From the NCBI GenBank assembly GCA_936432065.2, contig OW386290.2, positions 132,478,677 to 132,542,676 of the forward strand: 64,000 nt of DNA. Reading direction: 5' to 3'. Shown piece by piece: positions 32,633 through 43,850 of the stretch. This stretch comes from Rutpela maculata. Taxonomy: Eukaryota; Arthropoda; Insecta; Coleoptera; Cerambycidae. The notes beneath the pieces are model-generated. The model saw only the letters and a list, made by a program, of their open reading frames with translations, did not search any database and was not told the origin of the DNA. Every line of letters starts with the position of its first letter. Position 1 is the first letter of the stretch. The position numbers were made by a program, and so were the translations under genes.

Positions 32633-33200
32633 TAAAAAAATTGTAAACATTGTTTTGTATTGGTCAATAATTAATTTGTTTGTGAATCTGTTATGTTTTT
32701 GATATTTATTACTTGTTATAATTTTTAAACCTCATTAATCTTCTGTTAGTAATTGTTTTTTGTTTACAATTAGTTCGATTAATATTATACCTTCTTACAT
32801 CTTGTATATTCAATTTTTGATTTACCAATAGCCTACTTTTTGAGATGATTAACTTTTGTTCCTACACAACTTTAAATATGAATTCAACTCTTAATTCGCA
32901 AAAAATGGGAAGTTTCAAAAAAATAATTTCGTATTCCTGAAATTTGGTATAGAGGTATAAAATTGCATTCTAAATAACTTTTCTTAGTGGAATTTTTTCA
33001 TATTTTGAAAAATAAAGGTACTTTATTAGTGGTGATTTTTACAACTTTGCTTATAAAACACCCTGTAGAACGCCAAATCAAGTCATTTTTGGTATACTTT
33101 AGTTTTACAACAAGCAGGTCTCAATCCCCAAATACCATTCCAAAATTCCAAAATTTTTGGTTCATTACACCTCTTGTTACATCTATCCTGGAACACACTG

Positions 33201-35100
33201 TATATGTAGAATCCAATTCTCAAATTGTCCGACAAAATATATTTTCCAATTTTCCAGTACGACGACGTGTGGAAATCGTCTTTTTCATGCCGAGGAGGAA
33301 CGCCGCGTTTACGAAAATTTTCGCAGAGGAAAAAAGTGATAGACTAGGCGCAATTATGCCGTACAAGAAGTTATGTATAAATTGCATTTATGTACGCGGG
33401 CACCTAGACTAATAGGCAGGCTCATTAAAAAAGGGGCCCTAAAAAAACAATAAGGATTTAAAAAAGGTGTTAGAAATATTAAACCCGATTCTAACCTTTC
33501 AACCGAATGCCAAGATCATGTTTGTGAAGGAAATCGCATGATTAACGTAAAGGAGTTTGGTAAAAATCTAAAGTGTTTTTGAAGGGTCATCAATTCTTTC
33601 TTTGGAAGACATAAAAAGTGAAAAACGTTGTGGTTTACTTTCAATTTGGAATGTTTTTTGTAAAAACTGCTCATTCGTTTTGGTTGTAAGTACAGGAAAA
33701 GTGCATGAAGTAAACGAATAAAAACAAAATTCTGTAACTCAAAAATCCATGTTTTATAATTTATTTATTCATTTAAAAACCAATAAAGGACATTTATTAT
33801 TATTTTTTAATACTTTTAATAAAAATTTAAATATTCGCTCCATCTTTCAAATATGCAGCATTGCAAATCAACTTCAATGGCTGGTTTATTTATACAAATT
33901 TAGCATTTACAATTGATTAAACTTCTAATAACTTTTATGCCAGATGGACGATTTTTCCAGGGTTTTAACAGTGTTAATAAGAAACTATTTAAGGTTATGC
34001 TAGTTTTTCAAACATATTTCTAAAAAATGGTGGTATTAAGAGCGAAAATTAACTTCACCCAAGCTCTACTATGTTGCGCATCTTTGCCTACGAGTCTAAC
34101 TTTCCGAATCGATTACTCCGAAACTAAACGGACGATTTTATTTTTATTGAAAATTCAAGTTCATTTTAGTATACAAGTACCTTAAGCTTTGAAATGGTTT
34201 TTGACTGTTTCTATAGCAACAAACAAAGAAGTTACAACAGAAACAATGTGCTTCTTCACATTTTTTTTTCATAAAAACTCGTCATTTTATTACTTAAGTA
34301 GTCTGTAATTAAAAAATATTACTCTCAAATACTGTTTTTTGTCAACATATTAGACCCAGACGCTCAAATTTTTTTGTCCGTTTACAGCACTTCCTTTAGA
34401 AAGAAATTGTATTTTAAAGGGATTTTTTTAAAAATGTAAATTTTTGTTTCCTTACAAATATCAATAAACATTAGTTTTGGCAAAAAAATGGCAAAGATCA
34501 ATATTAAAGCTTATAAACTGAGAATTAATTTGTTTTTTTTAATATTTATGTATGTTTTAATAGTTTTGGAGATATTTAAGTTTCAAGATGGCTTCCGAAC
34601 ATTTATGAAGTATTTAGTTTAAATGTTCAATTTCTTAGAAACTACGACAAACGTGAAAAATTCAAAGGATCAGAATTAAAGATAATGAATCAATCTTTAA
34701 AATGATTTTTCCTTTGCTCAGACTTGTCAATTTTAAAATTAAGGGGGATACTTTTATCTTATCAAATAACGGAGATATCACCTGTTAACACAATTCTGAG
34801 ACACCCGGTATACTCAAATACAACTCACTGATGTCAAAAGATTTGCGAAAAAGAGTAAACAGTATGTTCAAACAAATGGACATATAAATAACTTTTAGGT
34901 TGATATGTGAGTGGGGTTATATTCAGACCTTCCAATGCGGCCATCTGGCCTATTATTTTGTAAAACGGACACCCCAGCTATATTTGCCATTAGTGCACCC
35001 ATCCCTTATGTTGCCACTAATAATTAAAATAAAATGACAAAAAAAAAATTAAATTGTTATTTCTATCCAAACCATTTGAAGACAACTTACTTTATAGAAG
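33201..35100. other. Intron segment, no gene recognised
   Basis: AT-rich. An end-like motif, TTCTGAGACACCCGGTATACTC (near 34793), resembles one terminus of a mariner-type MITE; I did not locate its partner. GTACGACGACGTGTGGAAATCG at 33258 lies just outside the mariner end. Confidence 0.35.
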
Positions 35101-35347
35101 AAGAGCTGGGCACGAAATTTCGATATGAGTCGGGTCGTGAAAAGTTTCCGTAACAATATACGTCGTACACTAAGGGAGAACCCTGATTTGGGAATTTGCT
35201 GTCAGCTCGAGCGGGGAGGGGCATGGGTGAGAGCGGTGAAAGTTGACTTCTTTTTTTTTAACAAAAATCATCGCGGTTACACTTAAAAATTTATAGAATA
35301 AGACATCGTGAATTACGTCATCGAAATGTGAAGTTGCTCACATTTCG

Positions 35348-35484
35348 ATAACCACAGTAATTTTTTTTTTATAAATTTTTGGCAAATTGACATCAGTCAT
35401 CAACCTACATATCGTAAGGGATATGTAGGTTGATGATTGGTGTCAATTTGCCAAAAATTTATAAAAAAAAATTACTGTGGTTAT
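35348..35484. repeat. Hairpin inside the left arm of the long-TIR element
   Basis: ATAACCACAGTAATTTTTTTTT...GGCAAATTGACATCAGTCATC is mirrored by GATGATTGGTGTCAATTTGCC...TTACTGTGGTTAT around a short AAGGG centre at about 35415. Almost exact over roughly 65 bp per arm. Confidence 0.85.
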
Positions 35485-36059
35485 AATACAGCAGTGAGAG
35501 CATAAAACATGGGGTTTAGTCCGAATAAGTGTGGGAGTTTTGAAACTTTTGGAATTTGTAGACTTGCCCTGAATGAAGTAAGAAAAAATGCAAAATGTGA
35601 TCTCAGCTGCCAGCGTCGCCATATTGAAAAAATGGCGTACAAAAACAGTTCCTTTGAAATACCTCGCTTCGGATGCCTCATACGGCAAAAAATGTTCTTA
35701 TAGAAATAAAAGAGCATTAAATTTTCTACAAAATATGTCCTATACATTTTTTCGTTAAACTGAATAGTTTCGGTGCAGCAGCGATCAAAGTCGAGCATTC
35801 TTGACAAAATTATGATTATTTGTCATTTCTCAATTTAGCGCGACTTTTATGAAGGAGTATATTTGTGTTGAGACAAAATTTGTTTTCATACCTGAAAATC
35901 CTCAATATAGTTGGTTTTACCTGTCTGCTATGCATAGCTCAATGTTCAATACACATTTCCACACCAACTTGAGGCAGAGTATATGGCGCTTTTTTTACGT
36001 GGTTGTCCCCTATAGGCCGAATCCACGACTAGCCTGCTTCTTGAGGCGTTTTAGGTGCT

Positions 36060-36425
36060 TGGTGTCGAAGGTCCAGGTTCGTTGTAGTCTTCAACAATAC
36101 TTTCTTCGGAAATTTCTTCCATTGCCCTGTCCACTGATTCTATGTATTGATTGTTCTCCATGCTTGCGAGAAATGTTTCGACTGGAGTGTCGACTTCCTT
36201 GTCATCATGAAGCTCGTCAACTGTTGCTGGTGCATTGTCTCAGCTTTGTCCGTTACAAATTTAAAAATTACAGTACATTTTAACCCTGCCTTTCTAAAAC
36301 CACATGCTGAACTGCACCCTTTCTTGCATTTACAGGAAAAAAACTTAAGTAGCTTTTCAGAAGCAGGATATTTCAGCATTGTTAGTGGTGTAAGCCCAGC
36401 TTTGCTCTGTTTCCAGCCTTATTTT
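36060..36425 (-). pseudogene. Decayed cysteine-cluster (CXC-like) gene, copy 2
   Basis: On the minus strand: AKLGLTPLTMLKYPASEKLL, KFFSCKCKKGCSSACGFRKA and GLKCTV. After a one-base slip comes CNGQS*DNAPATVDELHDD, then VETFLASMENNQYIESVDRA and an acidic end YNEPGPSTPST followed by TAA. The C.C..GC...CG.RKAGLKC....C.GQ.C pattern matches copy 1 at the left edge and extends it with a full C-terminal tail. The Cys of GQSC is a TGA stop here. Confidence 0.55.
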
Positions 36426-36847
36426 TCACCATTTTTGGATTAGGCCTATAGATGGGACAACCATGTAAAAAAAAATGCGCCATATACTCTACCTCATGAT
36501 GGTGTGGAAACGAGTATTGAACATTGAGCTATGGGTAGCAGATAAGTAAAATCAACTATTTTCAGGTATGAAAACGAATTTTGTCTCAACACAAAAATGC
36601 TCCTCAGTCAGCAACCTATATACCCCTTAGGTACCTGTCAGCAGCTTCACATTTCGATTACGTAATTCACAATGTCTTATTCTATAGATTTTTAAGCGTA
36701 ACCGCGATGACTTTTGTTAAAAAAAAGTCAACTTTCACCGCTCTCACCCTTGCCCCTCCCAGCTTAAGCCCCTCCCTTAGTGTACGACGTATTGTTATGG
36801 AAACTTTTCATGACTCGAGTCATATCGAAACTTCGTGCCCAGCTCTT

Positions 36848-38789
36848 AGACTATTAGGTTAGAGCTTTTCTGTCACGGAAGCAGTAATTCACTCTTTATC
36901 CTTATTTTAATCTTATTTTATCTATCTATCTAGCTATCTATCTAAGTGAAGTGATGAAATGATGAACCAATTGAAATAAGCCAAGAATATAGTAAGGGAG
37001 AGATTAAAATACGTTCCTGAACCAAGAAATCTGTTTGAGCAAGTGATAGACACATAAAATTGCTGATGAGTGCGATGTTTTCAGCAGAAACCCAATGGCT
37101 TGAATTGCCTCATTTTTGGTTAAATAATGCTGACGAACAAATATTAAACAAAACTTTTGCACAAGCATATTGAAAAAGGGCAAAAGAAATATACCAATAA
37201 TTGATGCCTAATTATTGATATATTTTTTTGTTAAATATTAGCATTTATAAAAACAAGATTTTTTTTTAATGATATTTTTCCTTGTGGAAAAACTTAACTT
37301 ATTTCAACCAGTTTATGTACAGAAAATTATCAGTGATTACAGAAGTAAATATTTAAATTTGTTAGAATGCAGTACGGTACCACTGCACAGAGAAAGCAAA
37401 TTGTTAGTCAGTATTAAAGATAGGCAAGCCCCAAATGTAATTGTACACCTCCCCACCAGTCCAGACAGTGATTTTATTTACCTTTACCTTTACACCACTA
37501 CTTGAAGATATGTTCTCTTTTACCTAACAGAAAATAAAAGTCAGATATGAACTACTATGTCTTTTGTTTACAAAATATTGTATTTCATAATCTACCTATC
37601 AGATTCGTATTTTTTTATACGAACAATTTGTGAAATTTTTTTTAAAATGTCCTGAAATTCACAGCAAACAAGAGAGAAAAGTAGGACTTGCAGTATCTGC
37701 AATTAAGTGACATGTCTACGTTACTCTGGTAAAATAAAAATCTAATATACAGTATGTTCCATAAGTCACGTTACAAAATTTAAAATAAAGAATGATAAAA
37801 TTATCTTATAGAACAATATTTAATAACAAAAAATTGTCTTCATTTTCAAATTTATAAATTATAAATTTATGAACTCAAAAAATGGTGAAGTTTAGCTTTG
37901 CTCTTACACTTAACGGCCTACAAATACAACATATATTTAATTACCTTATGTACATTATAAAGAAAACGAGTAACTATGTAAACTCAAATTCAAAAGATAA
38001 CAAACAAAAAAAGAGGATTTAAAGTTTGAATAAAATGAACTGATGATATATAACACAATGTAATACATTTATAACACAATATAATGACAAAGAAAAATAT
38101 TACCATTAGTTAAACAAGTGTTTATAGACGATATTCAAAATTTTTCAGATATAACTCATGCTATTTCGAAAACTATAAAAGCTACAGGGATCAAATTTTT
38201 AAATGGGGGTTAAGTAATGTATGGTGACTACGATAGCAGAGTTAAAATAGTATTTTAAGTACTGATCTTCCAAGAAAAAATAAAGAACTTCTACCTTGAA
38301 TTGAAACATATTCGCTTGTTGAGGGTATTATGCCAAAAGAGCCATTCATTGGCGTTAATGTTTCGCAGGTACAATTTTTTAGCCTTAATAATTGTTGCCA
38401 CCCCTACAGACGCCAACATCTAACTGCCCACTCAGATTACTCATTTTCACCACACATACAGCACACGTTCCTGCGTGACCATTTCGTATGCTGCCTATAG
38501 TTCCCCGATATTAAATAAATCGATATTTTTCGCTAGAATATTTCGATTATAAAAATTCTTTCACTGAAATTAAATTTGAACTTTCTACTACAATACCGCT
38601 CACACAACCGATATAATATCACTAGAAATAGAAAAAGTACCTCGATGCTACATTTTCTTCTACAATATTTTATCACCCGCGTCCTTTATTTTTTTCTTGG
38701 AAGGTCAATAATCAAAATACTATTTCAACGTTGCAATCGTAACATGACGTACGCAACGTACCGTGTATCGCCGAAAAGGGGTGAAAATT
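36848..38789. other. Intron segment with a possible decayed frame
   Basis: CTAT microsatellite at about 36918-36946. Open stretches at 37063-37175 (AETQWLELPHFWLNNADEQI) and 37269-37505 (YVQKIISDYRSKYLNLLECS) look mildly protein-like but match nothing I know. A MITE-like end, CAGTATGTTCCATAAGTCACG, lies near 37751 with no visible partner. Confidence 0.35.
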
Positions 38790-39128
38790 AACACACGGGA
38801 TGAACACAAGCTTACATCGTAAATCAACCTCCGGAAATGGATTCGGCAGAAAATTTTACACATTATAGACCTAATTTTAAAAGTCCAAAAAGGGCTGAAT
38901 CCCCGACTACTAAACAAAACCACAGTAGTTAAAGTGTGACAGAAGCATGAAATTGTACATGACCTTGATTTTTTTATTAAGAAAATGACGATATACATTT
39001 TTCAGTGCACAAAATATTATTAAACCTAAATATTTAAAATGATCATAACAAGACAATATTTGCTGTCCTACAAGAAAATCTACGTTTTCTAAAACAAGAT
39101 TCCTATTAATGCTATTCCCAAATAAGAC
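38790..39128 (-). mobile_element. LINE fragment, post-RT part (split from 41958-42242)
   Basis: The minus-strand frame reads TGLVLFGNSINRNLVLENVD, QQILSCYDHFKYLGLII, then NKKIKVMYNFMLLS and TFKIRSIMCKIFCRI. DHFKYLGLII is the standard post-catalytic LINE motif. It continues the RT piece ending NANLQFNP at about 41958, separated by the 2.8-kb inverted-repeat element. Confidence 0.6.
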
Positions 39129-39639
39129 TAATCCAGTAAATAAGCCGAAAAAAAGTGGAAAAGTGGTGGAACAGCACCGATTTGGAAAATTCCTTTTTTC
39201 ACGTGTTCCCTAGACCCCCCCCAGGAACATTTATCAGCATTGACCCCTGCACTACCTCCTAAAATGAGAAAGTTTTGAAGTCCCCTAAAAGTAGCTGTCA
39301 TAAAAAAGTTTATAAAAGTAATATTCCGCCTCGGAAATGGGCTCTAGGAGGTTTTTTGGGTCGCTGATCACGAATCCGAGGTCCAAATTAAGGAATTCCA
39401 TATTCCAAACTGGAATACGTGCCATGGAAAATTACATTTTTTCAGAAAAAATCTAAATAATAACGTTTTTCCACGAAAATGTGCTCTAGGAGTTTTTTTT
39501 TGGTCGTTGATCATAATTTTGAGGTCCAAATTTAAGAATTCCATATTCCAGACTGGAATACCTGCTATGGAAAATTCAATTTTTTCACAAAAAATTTAAA
39601 TATTAACGTTTTTCCAAGAAAATGAATCGATTTGTCCGG

Positions 39640-39717
39640 CTGAAATATCGGATGAAGAAGAAGAACCAACAAATCCTGAATTGCCAGTTCTCGAATATGA
39701 TTCTGATTATGATTGAT
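39640..39717 (+). other. Possible C-terminal coding remnant inside the inverted-repeat element
   Basis: An open stretch reads CPAEISDEEEEPTNPELPVL and then EYDSDYD followed by TGA. Acidic tails like this end several transposon proteins. No upstream domain is visible, so it is only suggestive. Confidence 0.2.
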
Positions 39718-40841
39718 GTAAATGGTGTAAATTATATAAAAAAATAATGATTATTTCACTCATTAACGCTATAGCCAATGAGAGTCCGTTTTTCACAACA
39801 TTGCACCAATCAAATGTTATTATTAGTGGTAATTCAAGCTAGATCGGCTTTTGACAGTACTAACATGCAAAATTTATCGCTCTAATTTTTTATGTCGCTG
39901 CAACGGCAAATATTGTGGTAATTTTTTGACGTTTTGTTTCGTGAAATATTTTCCGCAAATAGGGCAACTCGCTCTTTTAAATTTTATCTATAAATATATT
40001 CTCTAGCTTATTACTAATTGTTAACTTACCTTGTAAATTGTAATATTGTATTATGTACCAGTAAACATAAACACACCACATATATAGTAAACAATCGTCA
40101 GTTCCAAAGAGAAGCCTGTCTGAAATATATAGGCTATAACCCTTGCCTATCTGTAACTATTTCAATTTGCCTACTTTTCAATCAGGTAACAATAATATAC
40201 AAAGATTGTACTTAATATACCTAGCTCATAATACAGGAACAAGTCAAGCACAGCTTTCAAGAGCTCAATAATGTAGTTACAAAGTTAAGCAAATCATTTA
40301 TTATAAATGTCAAGTAAACACATTCGCTCTGGAAACACACTAAAAATGTACCTAGGTACCTACTTACATACGGTAATCTATCAAAAAAGTAACTTTGAAT
40401 CAAAGCTGTGCAATATTTTAATTTGTTGTATTTAAAATTCACTCTGCCTAACGAAGCAAACCTCAACATAATTTGTAAACTTCGTAAGTTAAAAATAAGG
40501 ATTAAATACGTAAATATGAATCAATGAACAATTATTATGGAATATAACTCTAGTGGCGGTAGCGCTAGATGGCGCTCTCTATGTCAATCTCGGAACCATG
40601 AGTGTATAGTAATAAACAGGCGGGATATCGGGAATAAAGTAGTGCTCTCTCTATCGTTCCTCGTCATATTGCACCTCAGAAACGCCTGAAAGGTGTTAAG
40701 CCAGTCTATATATTATAATATCTAAGGTTTCAACTCGATTTATTTACTAGTTGCCATAGAAATGTCACTAGATTATTTTAAAATATAGCGAATCTCCATT
40801 GTTTCTACTGCGTTTGTTTCAGATTTGCTGTTTTGACAATA

Positions 40842-40905
40842 TGAGTCGGTTTGGAAATATTTCTGTATATCAAATTAATGAGGAAATTGAAAATAAAGGT
40901 CAGTA
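40842..40905 (+). other. Possible first exon inside the inverted-repeat element
   Basis: ATG at 40842 opens MSRFGNISVYQINEEIENK and reaches AAAG|GTCAGT, a usable donor, followed immediately by a stop. The start MSRF..xS..EIN.....K resembles N termini of Crypton-type or other recombinase-like proteins in arthropod genomes, but there is no downstream domain here. Low confidence. Confidence 0.2.
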
Positions 40906-41094
40906 AACTCTAAAAAGTGACAAGAAAACGTCTGAAGGCAATTAATGAGAAAACATAATATTGAAGATGTACTTAATGAATGATTTATTCGTGAAATATT
41001 CTCCTCAAATACCACTCGTGCTTTAAATTTTATCTAAAAATTTTTTCTCAAGCTAAGTTGTTCCTAGTTAATATAACTCGTGCAAATTGGCAGT

Positions 41095-41162
41095 TTATTA
41101 TCAAAGATTAAATCCCTCCCGCTAAAGCGGTCGGGATTTAATCAGATAATAAACTGCCAATT
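41095..41162. repeat. Strong hairpin
   Basis: AATTGGCAGTTTATTAT...GATTAAATCCC is mirrored by GGGATTTAATC...ATAATAAACTGCCAATT around CGCTAAAGCGG. About 30 bp per arm with very few mismatches. Confidence 0.85.
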
Positions 41163-41957
41163 TTCACTCTTTATATTACCAGGCAACACGTTTTCGAAAA
41201 AATTTTCGATAAAATTTTAAGCACTAGTGATATTACATACGATAAATTAATAACTATTTTATCACACAGAATACCACCTTTTTTACTAACACAAGAAATG
41301 CTATATTTTTATCTTCTAATCACTTGCCTCACTTGAAAGAAGAAAAAATTTGCATGCATTCCTACAGTGTTTATAAAATTGCCATGTATATTAAGTTGAA
41401 ATGCTCGTAATATTCATACATAACTTTTCTTCTTCAAAGTAAAATTGACTTGAAAAATTATTTTCAAATACTCGTAAAATTCATACATAATGTTTTTCTT
41501 CAAACTGAAATTCGACACGAAAAATGGCACAAATTCCAGTAAAGGATATGGAATTCTTGGATTTGGACCTCAAAAATCATGATCAGCGACCCAAAATATC
41601 CTCTAGAGCACACTTCCGCAGCACAATATTCATATTTAAATTTCCGCCCGAAAATTTTTTATCAAAAAATGGCACAAATTCCATACTGGAATATGGAATT
41701 CCTTAATTTGGACCTCGGATTCGTGATCAGCGACCCAAAAACCTCCTAGAGTCCATTTCCGAGGCGAAATACTAATTTTATAAATTTTTTCATGACAGCT
41801 ACTTTTTGGGGCATTTTAACCCCCCCCCAACTTTCTCATTTTCAGAGGTAATGCTGATGAATATTCCTGGGAGTCTAGGAAACACGTAAAAAAGGAATTT
41901 TTCAAATCGGTGTTGTTCCACCACTTTTCCACATTTTCCGGCTTATTTATTGGATTA

Positions 41958-42242
41958 AACTGCAAATTGGCATTTATAGTGAGGCAGTGCTTATGCGATA
42001 TCTACATTACATCAACAAGGCATTTGATATCATCATGTTACACGCTGCCTCAATATCTCTTATTTAAAATATTGTATAGCTGGCCATCATCAGCATAAAA
42101 ATGGCACACACAATTCCTAATGGTATTATTAACTTCTGTAGTATTAATTAAATATAAAAGAGGTCCTACTACTGATCCTTGCGGAACACCCAGTTCACAT
42201 TCTAAACACTGACCAATACTAAGTATCTATTGGAAAATAGTA
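41958..42242 (-). mobile_element. LINE fragment, RT catalytic part
   Basis: The minus strand reads GQCLECELGVPQGSVVGPLL, YLINTTEVNN, then CHFYADDGQLYNIL (YADD) and a decayed stretch to NANLQFNP. GVPQGSVVGPLLY and FYADD are RT motifs B and C. The second half of the same LINE lies across the inserted element at 38790-39128. Confidence 0.75.
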
Positions 42243-42548
42243 CTTATGATTTGCAGCATCTTTCTAATATACCAGGAGCTGGTTTATTTTTTCAGTTATA
42301 TCTACTAACTTAAAAGTTATCCAATAAACTCAAAAAAATGCACAGCTCATGGTACATAATGGAAAAACTGTAATGTCCGCAGTAATTTTTTGCTTTAAAA
42401 AAAGCTCAAACTCAATTTCGTCATTCTTTATTTTTGCCTTATTCGACTTCCAACTTGAAATTCCGAGAGATTAAGGTGTGATATTAAACACCCAGTATAA
42501 AGAAAATTAATTAATAATTAATTAATAAATAATAAAATGTTCACACAC

Positions 42549-42718
42549 CTGTTGCTGTAGGTCAAATCGTTCTCGATGAGATTCCTCTTTAATTCTCTCT
42601 CCAACCCTGCACAGCTCCTCGATAAGATGTAACAGTGTAGGATTGGCACTAGCTCGTGATTGCACCAACATATTTCTAGCTCTTTCTTGTAATTCAGCCA
42701 AAATTGTCATTGTATCGC
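42549..42718 (-). CDS. Plp: Plp exon 7 of window
   Basis: The acceptor is TTTGTTTCAAG|GC at 42718; the donor is CAGCAG|GTGTGT at 42549. It encodes GDTMTILAELQERARNML, then VQSRASANPTLLHLIEELCR and a charged end (RVGERIKEESHRERFDLQQQ). The 170-bp length and one-base phase complete the G left by exon 6 and return to phase 0 for exon 8. It lies isolated between introns of about 11.2 and 16.6 kb. Confidence 0.8.
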
Positions 42719-43679
42719 CTTGAAACAAAAAAAAATTGTAAGTGATAGTTCCAGAAATTATTATTCTCTGTAGGTTTAAAGAAATGTTTTCTATCTGTGC
42801 AAGAACTCATTTCCAAGGTTTCTTATTACGTAAAAAACAATATAAATATACAACACATAACTAAAAACTAACCACAGTTCTGAAGAAAAACATTTTTACT
42901 GCACATTACTACAAAGACAGTCAATTTAATAAAATGGAGAAACAATATCTACTCTAGAGTACTATTATTATCAAAATAAATATCATTTGGAAGATAAACA
43001 AAATAATATTGTTTGTGTAAATAAAAATGTAATTATCCCATTATGAGGGTCATAAAAGTAATTATGAATTCCCTATAGAATATTTCTTATAGGTGATTGT
43101 AAAAATATACTTACATAGTAAAAAATATTTTAATATAAATATGTTCAAAATTAAAGAGTAACTATTTTTGTACATTAAAACACTCAATAAGAAAATTCAT
43201 AGTAATAATTCAGAACCCTAATTTTTTTGAGAAAAACTTATAGACCATCATCATTTTTAAGGGGTCAAGTGACCCAGCATTATATTCAGTACGATGCTGA
43301 TATATGAAACCATAACCGTAGACACTATGCCGTCACATTTGGGCGGTACGGCGGTACAGGTGAGTACACGGGTAAATTGAATTTTCCATCCGAAAATGCG
43401 CTCTTCAGACAAAATATTCTTGTACTGCATTCCTCATGTTGACAGTTCATAAAAAAATAATCACCTAGAACCTACTGCCATACAAAAATAATGGGACCAG
43501 AAGCTAGAGGAATTTTTGATTTTCCGAAAATTTTTCCAGGCATATAGATAATTTAATACTGTACGGCGTTTGTACCAATTAGATTTGTATGCTTTCATAG
43601 ATTCATTATTCAGCAATGCCGTACATATTTGGTGGTTACAGGATGATAAATTCCGGGCGCTTCCCTAGACTCGTAGGGT
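42719..43679. other. Intron segment, no gene
   Basis: AT-rich. GGGCGGTACGGCGGTACAGG near 43345 and AATTGAATTTTCCATCCGAAAATGCGCTC at 43376, which resembles the arm unit of the 39-kb element, are the only points of note. Confidence 0.35.
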
Positions 43680-43850
43680 GCAAGATCATTGCAAAATGTA
43701 CGGGTAGATTTCGGAGTTCAACAGAGATCTGTTCTGGGGCCTTTATTTACTCATTATGCTTATTCTGGTTTATTCTATCTGCTTAGTTTTCAATCATTAC
43801 ATATGCAGACAGCTTCTTTATTACTCCAAATTGGTCCTTAATAAGTAAAC
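43680..43850 (+). mobile_element. Decayed LINE RT fragment
   Basis: The plus strand reads VDFGVQQRSVLGPLFTHYA, a degraded GVPQGSVLGPLLF block, and shortly after YADSFFITP in another frame, a degraded YADD. Too eroded to classify. Confidence 0.5.

Larger units (their letters stand above)
26975..33200 (+). mobile_element. Rosa-like (DD41D) mariner with long inverted repeats, split by an LTR element
   Basis: Left TIR 26975-27285 and right TIR about 32890-33200 are inverted copies over roughly 300 bp: CCGTGTGTTCCAGGATAGATG against CATCTATCCTGGAACACACTG, and GGTACTTTATTAGTGGTGATTTTT against its mirror. TA flanks both ends (TATA...TATA), as expected for Tc1/mariner. The transposase lies at 31576-32632. 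The gypsy LTR element inserted at 27290-31370 just inside the left TIR. Without it the element is about 2.1 kb. Confidence 0.85.
35101..36847. mobile_element. Long-TIR DNA element carrying a cysteine-cluster gene remnant
   Basis: The left end AGAGCTGGGCACGAAATTTCGA is mirrored at the right by TCGAAACTTCGTGCCCAGCTCT. Pairing continues for over 230 bp (GAGAGCGGTGAAAGTTGACTT; ATCGCGGTTACACTTAAAAAT; AATAAGACATCGTGAATTACGT). It resumes at TTGTGTTGAGACAAAATT through CACACCAACTTGAGGCAGAGTATATGGCGC, with mirrored copies near 36475-36590. The left arm is interrupted by about 500 bp (35337-35850) including a perfect-looking hairpin. No target duplication was identified. The interior carries the relic at 36060-36425. 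Confidence 0.75.
39129..41957. mobile_element. Inverted-repeat DNA element with tandem arms, inserted in a LINE
   Basis: The left end TAATCCAGTAAATAAGCCG is mirrored by CGGCTTATTTATTGGATTA at the right. Arms of over 500 bp pair, for example GTGGTGGAACAGCACCGATTTG with CAAATCGGTGTTGTTCCACCAC, and GGTCGCTGATCACGAATCCGAGG with CCTCGGATTCGTGATCAGCGACC. Each arm contains two tandem copies of a roughly 145-bp unit (GCTCTAGGAG...GGAATTCCATATTCC). The interior has an acidic C-terminal-like frame (about 39640-39717), a small ATG exon-like frame at 40842 and a strong hairpin at 41095. No transposase recognised. Confidence 0.75.
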
